5,149 nt of DNA from Candidatus Woesearchaeota archaeon (GTDB lineage Archaea; Nanobdellota; Nanobdellia; Woesearchaeales; JAGVZT01): positions 1 through 5,149 of the forward strand of contig JAHWHA010000149.1 in NCBI GenBank assembly GCA_019323665.1. Direction: 5' to 3'. Positions 1 through 5,149 of this stretch are shown one piece after another. Position 1 is the first letter of the stretch, and the number at the start of each line of letters is the position of its first letter. Under the pieces are notes generated by a model. It saw only the letters and a list, made by a program, of their open reading frames with translations. It searched no databases and was not told the DNA's origin. Position numbers and translations under genes: made by a program.

Positions 1-279
1 CCCCAGCTCAACAAGGTATTGCTTCACCTTGCTGCCGTGGGCACCCTGCAGTTCAATAGAGCCTCTTTTGGAAGTCCCGCCACAGGCCAACTTTGATTTT
101 AGTTTGCGCGTCAGCTCCTTTACATCTATCTCCTTGCTATCAAAACCCTCAACAACAGTATACATCTTGCCGAATTTACGTTTTTCGATACGCACTGTTA
201 TCCTTTGGGTTTCCTTCGCAATGGTCTCGCAGACACACAAGTCTTTGGGTAGTCCACACACATCACAAATCTCACTCAT
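1..279 (-). CDS. Translation initiation factor aIF1 (SUI1 family), 3' end cut by window edge
   Basis: Reading the minus strand from the ATG at 279-277 gives 93 codons open to base 1, with no stop before the edge, so the gene continues to the left. The protein begins MSEICDVCG and has four cysteines at residues 5, 8, 15 and 17 (CxxC then CxC), the N-terminal cluster common in archaeal aIF1. The SUI1 core follows: a KRKFGKMYTVVEGFD segment near residues 33-47, ACGGTSK near 65-71, and IELQGAHGSKVKQYL near 75-89. Family members are about 100 residues, so only about ten are probably missing. From family knowledge, the factor binds the small subunit near the P site and enforces accurate start-codon choice. 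The gene overlaps the uL29 end by 8 bases. Its place directly after uL29 is the usual archaeal arrangement, in which an RNase P protein gene and uS17 often follow outside this window. The identification is firm. Confidence 0.96.
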   Translation of the reverse strand, partial: MSEICDVCGLPKDLCVCETIAKETQRITVRIEKRKFGKMYTVVEGFDSKEIDVKELTRKLKSKLACGGTSKRGSIELQGAHGSKVKQYLVELG

Positions 280-490
280 ACTTTGTTTCCGAACCTCCAA
301 ATTTCTTATTCAATAAGGTGAGTATCCTGGCAATATTCCTCTTGGTCTGCCTTATCAGACCAGGGCTTTTTGGAATTGTCCCTGTTGCCACCTGGGCATT
401 TTGCTTCATCAACTCAAGCCTAAGCTCAGCTAGTTTATCCTTTAACTGAGCCTCATTCATTGAGCTGAAATCCTTTGTGCGCTTACTCAT
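272..490 (-). CDS. rpl29: Large-subunit ribosomal protein uL29 (L29)
   Basis: This is a 72-residue protein beginning MSKRTKDF and ending in TGA. It has the uL29 pattern of two antiparallel helices: residues about 10-34 (MNEAQLKDKLAELRLELMK), then a turn with GTIPKSPGLIR, then a second helix ending in NIARILTLLNKK. From family knowledge, uL29 sits on the large subunit beside uL23 at the peptide exit and contributes to docking of nascent-chain factors. I chose the ATG at 490-488 rather than the in-frame ATG at 505. A GAGG lies 9 bases before it, and the 5-residue extension (MRIIR) matches no family feature. The gene overlaps the uS3 end by 8 bases and the aIF1 start by 8 bases, which suggests translational coupling. 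The short tail FGGSETKYE goes slightly beyond a minimal uL29. Confidence 0.96.
   Translation of the reverse strand: MSKRTKDFSSMNEAQLKDKLAELRLELMKQNAQVATGTIPKSPGLIRQTKRNIARILTLLNKKFGGSETKYE
294..298 (-). promoter_or_regulatory. Possible Shine-Dalgarno sequence for aIF1
   Basis: GGAGG lies 14 bases before the aIF1 ATG, in the FGG codons near the end of uL29. The match to the anti-Shine-Dalgarno sequence is strong, but the spacing is longer than usual. Initiation may depend partly on ribosomes finishing uL29, whose stop overlaps this start. Confidence 0.45.
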
Positions 491-1517
491 CCTTATTATC
501 CTCAAACATACTTAAAGTTGTCTTGTTATTATCATCTGAGCTGTCAGTGTAATAATCCTCTTGGATTATCTCCTCATCTTCATAAGTAACTTTCTTTGTT
601 TGTTTTGCTGCAGCTTTTTGACCATCAACTTTCTGAGCTGCCAAGTTTTCATCCTCATTTAAAGCTGATGCATCATCAGTATTTTTAGTTCCAGCTCCTT
701 CGTCAGCTTTCTTTGCCTTTCTTTCTTTAAGGGATTTTCTCTCCTTCTCAGCCTCTTCCTCATCAGGAGCCTTTGATTTCTTGGTGCGTTTGCTGCTTCT
801 CTTTTTGGGTTTCTCCTCATCCTTCTTCTCTGCTTTTGATCCTGACCTCTTCTTTTTTGAGACCTTCTTTCTCTTTTCTTCAGCTTCAGGCGAGGTTATC
901 TCCTCAAAAACAACCTCAGGCTCTGCAAGAACCTTCACTTTGTCAGGCAGTACAATATCAGGAGGCATAATATTTACTTTGATACCCACAATGCCAGAGC
1001 GCAACTGTGCAGTTGTCTGTGATTTCCTCATGCCAGATATGCTTATATCTCCGCATTTCTTCAAGTATCCACCATAAACACGCCACGAGCGTGCCCTAGC
1101 GCTTGGCAGCTTGCCACTCAGTATAATCTCCACGCCCAGTGCACCGGCATTAAGCACATTCTCCAAAGTGCGGTGCATCACACCTTTGAACTTATTGGTA
1201 CCGAATCTCTCAAGGCTGAGCGCTATCATCTCGCTCACAATATTTGCATCCAGATAAACATTCTCCACTTCACCAACCTCAATCTGAGGGTTCTCAAGTT
1301 CAAATTGTGATTTGAGCTCATCAGTAAGTTGCCGGATATTCGAGCCTTGCCTGCCAACCACAAGCCCTGGCCTTGAGGCATACACAATAACCTTCTCGCC
1401 AAGCGGAGTCCTCTGCAGTTTAGTGTTTGAATACCCTGACCTTCGCAGATTGGCTGCAACATGCTCCTTGATCTGGAACTCCTTGATACGTTGCTTTACA
1501 ATATCACGTTCAATCAT
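483..1517 (-). CDS. rps3: Small-subunit ribosomal protein uS3 (S3) with very long charged C-terminal tail
   Basis: This is a 344-residue protein starting MIERDIVKQ, as archaeal uS3 does. The type II KH domain covers about residues 18-90, with the GxxG loop GRQG at 55-58. The uS3 C-terminal domain follows at about 95-195, recognisable by GVMHRTLENVLNAGALGVE, SARARSWRVYGGYLKKCGD and MPPDIVLPDKV. From family knowledge, uS3 lies in the small-subunit head at the mRNA entry channel and takes part in mRNA unwinding and scanning. A typical archaeal uS3 ends soon after the C-terminal domain, at about 200-250 residues. This one continues for about 140 more, with a K/R/E-rich block at about 212-272 and an acidic block at about 313-344 containing YEDEEI, EDYYTDSSDD and FEDNKDE. 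The tail looks intrinsically disordered. An in-frame ATG at 1748 would add 77 residues lying over uL22; it is rejected because the GAGGT at 1530-1526 and the family start support 1517. Confidence 0.96.
   Translation of the reverse strand: MIERDIVKQRIKEFQIKEHVAANLRRSGYSNTKLQRTPLGEKVIVYASRPGLVVGRQGSNIRQLTDELKSQFELENPQIEVGEVENVYLDANIVSEMIALSLERFGTNKFKGVMHRTLENVLNAGALGVEIILSGKLPSARARSWRVYGGYLKKCGDISISGMRKSQTTAQLRSGIVGIKVNIMPPDIVLPDKVKVLAEPEVVFEEITSPEAEEKRKKVSKKKRSGSKAEKKDEEKPKKRSSKRTKKSKAPDEEEAEKERKSLKERKAKKADEGAGTKNTDDASALNEDENLAAQKVDGQKAAAKQTKKVTYEDEEIIQEDYYTDSSDDNNKTTLSMFEDNKDE
500..503 (-). promoter_or_regulatory. Shine-Dalgarno sequence for uL29
   Basis: GAGG lies 9 bases before the ATG at 490, inside the last codons of uS3. 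It decides between the two in-frame ATGs of uL29: the upstream ATG at 505 overlaps this site itself and has no comparable sequence in front of it. Confidence 0.65.
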
Positions 1518-2088
1518 CTTTCTTGACCTCTGAATCTTTAGTTTTCTTTGTCTTTTGTTCTGTTTTTTTAGGTTGTTTTGGCTGCTGCTCAACAACCTCT
1601 TTTTTCTTAGGCTCAACTCTCTTTTTGGCCTTTTTTGCCTTGCCCTCTTCAGGAACACGCTCTTCAAGCACAACCTCAATATGCGTCCGCTTCGCCTTTC
1701 TCCTCGCATGTCTCCCATATCTCCAGGGTGTTGCTGCCAGGTGCGCACAAATATGTTTAATATAAAGATCCTCTCTGCTCAGACCTTTGTTTTCAGCATT
1801 TGACATGGCATTCTCAATAACACCGATAATCTCCTCACATGTTTTGACAGGATATCTCCCTGGCCCAATTTTTCTCTTGTGGGCAAGGTCAAATATATGC
1901 CTCCTGAAAGGCACTGCTTTCTTTAGCTTAGTAACATCTTCGAGCATACGGAGAGCTTGCTCGGCATTTTTATTTCTAACATACTTGCATACCTCAACAC
2001 TGTTTTTTGTTGAGATGCCAAGCGAAATCCCGACTGCCTTGGCAGTCTTCTCCTTGTCCAGATTATTAACAGCATAACTATATCTCAT
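1510..2088 (-). CDS. rpl22: Large-subunit ribosomal protein uL22 (L22) with lysine-rich C-terminal extension
   Basis: This is a 192-residue protein beginning MRYSYAVNNLDKEKTAKA. The uL22 core covers about residues 1-145. It includes the segment VPFRRHIFDLAHKRKIGPGRYPVK (59-82), the helix CEEIIGVIENAMSNAENKGL and the beta-hairpin end PWRYGRHARRKAKRTHIEVVLEE (121-143), which is strongly characteristic. From family knowledge, uL22 contacts several 23S rRNA domains, and its hairpin lines the narrow part of the peptide exit tunnel. Archaeal members are usually about 150-160 residues. Residues from about 146 on form an extra tail of K, E, P and Q with several KK and PKK steps, probably unstructured. 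The start ATG shares four bases with the uS19 stop (ATGA) and has GGAG 7 bases upstream. The end overlaps the uS3 start by 8 bases. Confidence 0.96.
   Translation of the reverse strand: MRYSYAVNNLDKEKTAKAVGISLGISTKNSVEVCKYVRNKNAEQALRMLEDVTKLKKAVPFRRHIFDLAHKRKIGPGRYPVKTCEEIIGVIENAMSNAENKGLSREDLYIKHICAHLAATPWRYGRHARRKAKRTHIEVVLEERVPEEGKAKKAKKRVEPKKKEVVEQQPKQPKKTEQKTKKTKDSEVKKDD
1526..1530 (-). promoter_or_regulatory. Shine-Dalgarno sequence for uS3
   Basis: On the minus strand, GAGGT lies 8 bases before the uS3 ATG (1517), inside the last codons of uL22. It can pair with the CACCTCC-type end of archaeal 16S rRNA. It supports the chosen start over the in-frame ATG further upstream. Confidence 0.7.
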
Positions 2089-2468
2089 TTCTTGGCTCCA
2101 ACTCTAGTACTTGACCTTGTAGCACCAACACCTGGCGCATGATGGCCAACTCGCTTTCTTGTCATAACCAGCTCTCCTAGATAATGCCCAATCATCTCAG
2201 GGATTATCTGGACAGCAACGAACTCTTTCCCATTGTGAACGCGAATAGTCTTATCAACCATCTGAGGCAGCACCACAAGATCACGGCAATGAGTCTTGAC
2301 AGTGTTGCTCTTCTCGAGGTTCTTCATCAAAATCTTCTGCTGCTCTGTCAGCCCCCGCTGTAATGCCCTTCTTTGCCTTGCAGGTAGCAGCAGTGAGAGC
2401 TGCTTGACACTCAGCTGCTTAAGCTCGTCCAAACTTTTGCCCCTGAAACTGAACTCTTTCTTAGCCAT
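2085..2468 (-). CDS. rps19: Small-subunit ribosomal protein uS19 (S19)
   Basis: This is a 127-residue protein beginning MAKKEFSFRGKSLDEL. The N-terminal part (residues 1-55), with LLPARQRRALQRGL, is the archaeal/eukaryotic type of extension before the universal domain. The uS19 core follows: KTHCRDLVVLPQMVDKTIRVHNG at about 58-80, then FVAVQIIPEMIGHYLGEL at about 83-100 and the basic end TRKRVGHHAPG. From family knowledge, uS19 sits in the small-subunit head near the A site, pairs with uS13 and takes part in the B1 intersubunit bridge region. The ATG follows the uL2 stop after one base (TAAGATG) and has no strong Shine-Dalgarno sequence, so re-initiation after uL2 is likely. Length and motifs are normal for archaea. 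Confidence 0.97.
   Translation of the reverse strand: MAKKEFSFRGKSLDELKQLSVKQLSLLLPARQRRALQRGLTEQQKILMKNLEKSNTVKTHCRDLVVLPQMVDKTIRVHNGKEFVAVQIIPEMIGHYLGELVMTRKRVGHHAPGVGATRSSTRVGAKK
2096..2099 (-). promoter_or_regulatory. Shine-Dalgarno sequence for uL22
   Basis: GGAG lies 7 bases before the uL22 ATG (2088), within the end of uS19. The spacing is good for archaeal initiation, and the site lies next to the ATGA stop-start overlap. Confidence 0.7.
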
Positions 2469-2469
2469 C

Positions 2470-3186
2470 TTACTTCTTTGTCCTTCCTGTCCTTCTTGGC
2501 CTCAACATGCCGACCTTCCTGCCTGGCGGAGCGTGTTTTGGCGCAATTGTAGGTCTGCCTTTACGACTAGACCTTGAACCTCCAAATGGATGATTAACGG
2601 CATTCATTGCCTGGCCTGTTACCTTTGGCCAATACTTGCGCCTTGCCTTGCGCTCATGGAACTTGCGGCCAGCCTTATAAAATGGTTTCTCTTTTCTTCC
2701 GCCGCCAGCAACAATACCAATGGTTGCCCTGCACCCAGGGTTGAAATCCTTCTGCTTTTTCGAAGGCAGCTCAACAACCACCCTATCCTTGAATCTAGCA
2801 ACAATCCTTGCGCCTGCGCCTGAGCTTCTCACAAACTTACCACCATCACCAGGCTGGCTCTCAATGTTATGGATAATAGTGCCCTCAGGCATATTCTTAA
2901 TTGGCATTGTATTCCCAATATTCAGCTTTGCACCTTCACCACACTCAACAGTGTCACCAACCTTGACACCTGTAGGCGCAAGCATCAAATGATTCTGCTT
3001 ATCTTCATACCTAATCTCCATCAGCGGCGAGCTGTGACCAGGACAGTGTAAAATATCCTTTATAGTGCCTACAGCAACCTCATCACCAGGACTCCTGTGT
3101 GCAGGTTTTCCCTTGTATCTAAAACTCAAGGCCCTGAAAGTAGATGTGCCCTTTCCACGCCTCTGCTGAATAAGACTTCTTCCCAT
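2470..3186 (-). CDS. rpl2: Large-subunit ribosomal protein uL2 (L2)
   Basis: This is a 238-residue protein, the usual archaeal length, beginning MGRSLIQQRRGKGTSTFRA. The OB-like N-terminal domain covers about residues 35-105. The SH3-like C-terminal domain includes VRSSGAGARIVARF (119-132), CRATIGIVAGGGRKEKPF (152-169) and AMNAVNHPFGG (193-203). The end is HAPPGRKVGMLRPRRTGR. From family knowledge, uL2 helps subunit association and tRNA binding near the peptidyl-transferase centre. H199 in HPFGG corresponds to the conserved histidine described for bacterial L2 (His229 in E. coli). Two positions around this motif differ from the archaeal sequences I recall: N replaces D just before HPFGG, and S replaces G just after it. 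The gene starts 11 bases after the uL23 TAG with no convincing Shine-Dalgarno sequence, and it is followed by uS19 after one base. Confidence 0.97.
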   Translation of the reverse strand: MGRSLIQQRRGKGTSTFRALSFRYKGKPAHRSPGDEVAVGTIKDILHCPGHSSPLMEIRYEDKQNHLMLAPTGVKVGDTVECGEGAKLNIGNTMPIKNMPEGTIIHNIESQPGDGGKFVRSSGAGARIVARFKDRVVVELPSKKQKDFNPGCRATIGIVAGGGRKEKPFYKAGRKFHERKARRKYWPKVTGQAMNAVNHPFGGSRSSRKGRPTIAPKHAPPGRKVGMLRPRRTGRTKK

Positions 3187-3197
3187 TTGAACATGCC

Positions 3198-3458
3198 CTA
3201 CATCATCCCAAGCTGTGTCGCAATCTCAATAGCAGGTGATTCAGGGTCAAGCTTAACGTAGGCCTTCTTTTTCCCATCAGGCCCGATGGTTGTGTTGACA
3301 TTCACTACCTTAACCTTGAAAAGCTCCTCAACTGCCTGCTTTATCTCACTTTTCTTTGCTTTAATATCTACCATAAACATCATCTTGTTCTCTGATTCCA
3401 TAAGCCTGATTGACTTTTCAGACGATATTGGGTATTTGATGACTCTATCCACTTCCAT
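3198..3458 (-). CDS. rpl23: Large-subunit ribosomal protein uL23 (L23)
   Basis: This is an 86-residue protein, the expected size for archaeal uL23, beginning MEVDRVIKYPISSEKSIRLME. It shows the family pattern: the P-x-x-(S/T)-E-K-(S/A) start (residues 10-16), FMVDIKAKKSEIKQAVEELF (28-47), KVKVVNVNT (48-56), and the end GPDGKKKAYVKL (59-70) before an acidic LDPESPAIEIA helix. From family knowledge, uL23 binds domain III of 23S rRNA at the exit of the peptide tunnel and is a docking point for the signal recognition particle. The gene starts 11 bases after the uL4 TAG. A GTGA 6 bases before the ATG could pair weakly with the 16S rRNA end. No truncation or unusual extension is seen. Confidence 0.96.
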   Translation of the reverse strand: MEVDRVIKYPISSEKSIRLMESENKMMFMVDIKAKKSEIKQAVEELFKVKVVNVNTTIGPDGKKKAYVKLDPESPAIEIATQLGMM

Positions 3459-3469
3459 CTTGATTCACG

Positions 3470-4273
3470 CTAAATGAACAACTTCTCCTTCTCCATAAGA
3501 TCAACTGCTGCCTCGCTCCAAAGAGTGAGTCTGCCTGCATGTGTGCCAGGCGCCAATAGTTCAGCATTAAGGTGTTTGACATCAACAACCTCAACACCAC
3601 CAATATTTTTAGCAGCATCTAACAGCTTACACTCTCCGCTCACCACAAACAAAGGTCCTTTGCTCACCTTGTACTTGCGGCCTCGCCACTTGCCTTTGCC
3701 AGCTCTCACAGATTTGACACCGGCTCTGTTAAGTTCATCTTTGAAACCAACTTTTTCCATAAAAGCCTGCACATCTTTTGTTTTATCAAGCTTTTCAATA
3801 TCTTTTGAAACAATAAACGGGTAACTCTCAGGAACAGAATGCCTTTGCTTAACCAGCTCTAAGTTAAAAGTGGCTGCTATTGCGCTCCTTATTGATTTCC
3901 TCCTTTCCTTCTTGTTGATTCCCTGAACCCAGATTTTTTCTGCCTTTGGTGGATGAGCCCTGCGACCACCCACAGCCTGAGGTGATATTGCGCCAGTCCA
4001 GGTGAATCTTGAACCGCGTCTCTGAGTCACCTTCCTAGCAATCCTTGAGATACCAATACCATAACTTCCACGCCAGTCACGTCTTCGCTTTGAAACTCGC
4101 GCACTATGCCTCAGGCCAGCACCAGGCTTTGCGCCATAAGGCTGCCTCCTTGTACTCTGTACTGCGAGCACACCCCTTCTGATCAGATCAGGTCTTATCT
4201 CCTCTTCGAACTGCACTGGCAGCTTCCTCTTGCCAATCTGCTTGTTCTCCAGGTTGATTATTTTAGTCTCCAT
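3470..4273 (-). CDS. rpl4: Large-subunit ribosomal protein uL4 (L4, archaeal/eukaryotic type)
   Basis: This is a 267-residue protein beginning METKIINLENKQIGKRKLP. The central region is rich in glycine and arginine: STRRQPYGAKPGAGLRHSARVSKRRRDWRGSYG at about 40-72, and ISPQAVGGRRAHPPKAEKIW at about 96-115. This is the extended loop that reaches into the exit tunnel wall in known structures. INKKERRKSIRSAIAAT (119-135) follows, and the globular part ends with VVSGECKLLDAAKN, VVDVKHLNAELLAPGTHAGRLTLWSEAAV. The spacing and the AHPPK and NKKERR motifs are those of archaeal and eukaryotic L4 rather than bacterial L4. The ATG lies one base after the uL3 stop (TGAGATG), with GAGG 10 bases upstream inside uL3. 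Archaeal members are about 250-265 residues, so the length is normal. Confidence 0.97.
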   Translation of the reverse strand: METKIINLENKQIGKRKLPVQFEEEIRPDLIRRGVLAVQSTRRQPYGAKPGAGLRHSARVSKRRRDWRGSYGIGISRIARKVTQRRGSRFTWTGAISPQAVGGRRAHPPKAEKIWVQGINKKERRKSIRSAIAATFNLELVKQRHSVPESYPFIVSKDIEKLDKTKDVQAFMEKVGFKDELNRAGVKSVRAGKGKWRGRKYKVSKGPLFVVSGECKLLDAAKNIGGVEVVDVKHLNAELLAPGTHAGRLTLWSEAAVDLMEKEKLFI

Positions 4274-4274
4274 C

Positions 4275-5149
4275 TCAGCGATGCCTCTGTTTTGACTCTT
4301 GACTTATATAAGTTATCTGAGGAGCTTCTGTAGGTACTTTTTTGTTCGGCCTTCTTGGGTTATTGAATCTAAGCAATCTTTTCTGTGTGCCGAAAACCGA
4401 GCCCTTGATAAGTATATAAGGATTCTTCACAAGACCATACTGCAGAAAACCCCCTTTTGGATTGATCTCTTCAGGCTTGTCACCAATAAATATAATCTGC
4501 TTATTGTGTTCAGTCCTTGTATGATAGCCCATCTTACCAGGCTGTGGTACAGTGAAAAGGATATGCGCAGGATGCCATGGTCCCAAAGTACCGATACCAC
4601 GCTTTGCCTTCTCAGTCTTCCTCCCACGCACCTTTGTGCCGAATCTCTTTGTTGTCCCCTGGAAACCCTTGCCTTTTGTGACACCTGTTACATCAACCTG
4701 CTCGCCAGCCTCGAAAACATCATTCACTGAAATCTCCTTTCCAATAAACTGCTTCACAAAATCCACTTTCTCCTTGAGAGAAGAGCCGCCTATGGCCAGC
4801 TCAAAAACCTCAGGTGTTTTCTTGGCAAACCCAGTCAGTTTGGGCTGGGTGTGGACAACAACCTTCATATCAGCATAATCCCCTAATTTTATATCCTCTA
4901 ACTTCTGTTCCTTTACTTTTTTTGGGAGCCGAAGTTTTCGGGCAAGCACCTTATCAACCTTGAAATCAACCTGAGAAGCAGCAACCAAACATTTTGTGTT
5001 TTTTTTGTAAAAGCGGAGAGAAACGATTTTGATAGGCGGACACTCAATCACGCTCACAGGCATCGCAATCTCCATGCCCTTGGTGATAGAGTTCTTGTAA
5101 TCATCATTGACAGTGATATGGGTCATCCCTGCCTTGTAACCTGCAAAAC
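4275..5149 (-). CDS. rpl3: Large-subunit ribosomal protein uL3 (L3), 5' end cut by window edge
   Basis: The reading frame ends in TGA at 4277-4275 and stays open to the right edge. The first readable codons (5147-5127) give FAGYKAG, followed by MTHITVNDD. In archaeal uL3 this FAGYKAGMTH segment lies some 40-50 residues inside the protein, so the true start is outside the window and the internal ATG at 5126 is not the start. About 290 residues are visible, against a usual archaeal length of about 330-345. Diagnostic parts are DVTGVTKGKGFQGTTKRF (about visible residues 152-169), GTLGPWHPAHILFTVPQPGK (186-205), MGYHTRTEHNKQI, and the end LLRFNNPRRP with ITYISQESKQ. From family knowledge, uL3 binds near the 3' end of 23S rRNA, reaches towards the peptidyl-transferase centre and acts early in large-subunit assembly. 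Confidence 0.97.
   Translation of the reverse strand, partial: FAGYKAGMTHITVNDDYKNSITKGMEIAMPVSVIECPPIKIVSLRFYKKNTKCLVAASQVDFKVDKVLARKLRLPKKVKEQKLEDIKLGDYADMKVVVHTQPKLTGFAKKTPEVFELAIGGSSLKEKVDFVKQFIGKEISVNDVFEAGEQVDVTGVTKGKGFQGTTKRFGTKVRGRKTEKAKRGIGTLGPWHPAHILFTVPQPGKMGYHTRTEHNKQIIFIGDKPEEINPKGGFLQYGLVKNPYILIKGSVFGTQKRLLRFNNPRRPNKKVPTEAPQITYISQESKQRHR
4284..4287 (-). promoter_or_regulatory. Possible Shine-Dalgarno sequence for uL4
   Basis: GAGG lies 10 bases before the uL4 ATG, inside the last codons of uL3. The motif is short, but its place and spacing are acceptable. Confidence 0.5.

Noticed and set aside
93..449. Plus-strand open frames such as 93-449, 781-1077, 1787-2077, 3474-3824 and 4299-4730
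   Set aside because: All lie opposite conserved ribosomal-protein genes, have no recognisable domain and no ribosome binding context. They are shadows of the minus-strand genes.
272..505. uL29 starting at the ATG at 505
   Set aside because: The extension MRIIR is not a family feature, and the ATG overlaps the GAGG that serves the ATG at 490.
483..900. Possibility that the uS3 tail is a separate fused gene or domain
   Set aside because: The tail is low in complexity, with no hydrophobic core or recognisable motif. Nothing supports a folded fused domain, and I saw no internal start with a good ribosome binding site.
483..1748. A longer 421-residue version of uS3 starting at an ATG at 1748
   Set aside because: The extra 77 residues lie in another frame over the uL22 coding region and have no relation to uS3. 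The family start (MIERD) and a well-spaced GAGGT both support 1517.
4999..5006. Run of eight T (A8 on the coding strand) in uL3, a possible slippage site
   Set aside because: The frame is intact on both sides and the run simply encodes Lys-Lys. There is no sign of an alternative product.
4275..5126. uL3 as a complete 283-residue protein starting at the ATG at 5126
   Set aside because: The frame is open upstream to the edge and encodes FAGYKAG, which is part of the conserved uL3 sequence. The ATG is internal.
1..5149. Search for tRNAs, CRISPR repeats, insertion sequences, internal promoters or terminators
   Set aside because: Over 99% of the window is coding, gaps are at most 11 bases, and no direct or inverted repeats of note were seen.

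Overview
The window is a tightly packed stretch of an archaeal ribosomal-protein operon (the S10-spc type cluster). Every gene lies on the minus strand, so transcription runs from the high-coordinate end to the low end. In transcription order the genes are uL3 (5' end cut by the right edge), uL4, uL23, uL2, uS19, uL22, uS3, uL29 and translation initiation factor aIF1/SUI1 (3' end cut by the left edge). This order, with a SUI1-type factor directly after uL29, is typical of archaea. So are the protein types: short uL23 (86 aa), 238-aa uL2, 267-aa uL4, and an aIF1 with an N-terminal cysteine cluster. TAA, TAG and TGA are all used as stops, so the standard code applies. The lineage within Archaea cannot be fixed from this window. 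The very long, charged tails on uS3 and uL22 are unusual, and a poorly sampled lineage (for example within DPANN) is only a guess.

Layout. Bases 4275-5149 carry uL3, and 3470-4273 carry uL4 after a 1-base gap. Bases 3198-3458 carry uL23 and 2470-3186 carry uL2, each after an 11-base gap. Bases 2085-2468 carry uS19 after a 1-base gap. uL22 (1510-2088) overlaps uS19 by 4 bases (ATGA). uS3 (483-1517), uL29 (272-490) and aIF1 (1-279) each overlap the gene before them by exactly 8 bases. No gap exceeds 11 bases, and there is no room for an internal promoter or terminator outside coding sequence. I saw no RNA genes, mobile elements, repeats or CRISPR arrays.

The products work together in the ribosome. 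uL3, uL4, uL23, uL2, uL22 and uL29 belong to the large subunit: uL2 and uL3 lie near the peptidyl-transferase centre, and uL4, uL22, uL23 and uL29 lie along or around the peptide exit tunnel. uS19 (head) and uS3 (head, mRNA entry side) belong to the small subunit. aIF1 acts in start-codon selection on the small subunit. The overlaps, with Shine-Dalgarno-like sequences inside the upstream gene at several junctions, point to translational coupling and balanced output.

The most notable deviation is uS3. It has a normal archaeal core of about 205 residues followed by a charged tail of about 140 residues, which is basic first and acidic at the end. Its neighbour uL22 has a lysine-rich tail of about 47 residues. 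I see no previously undescribed system here; apart from these tails the window is ordinary housekeeping sequence.
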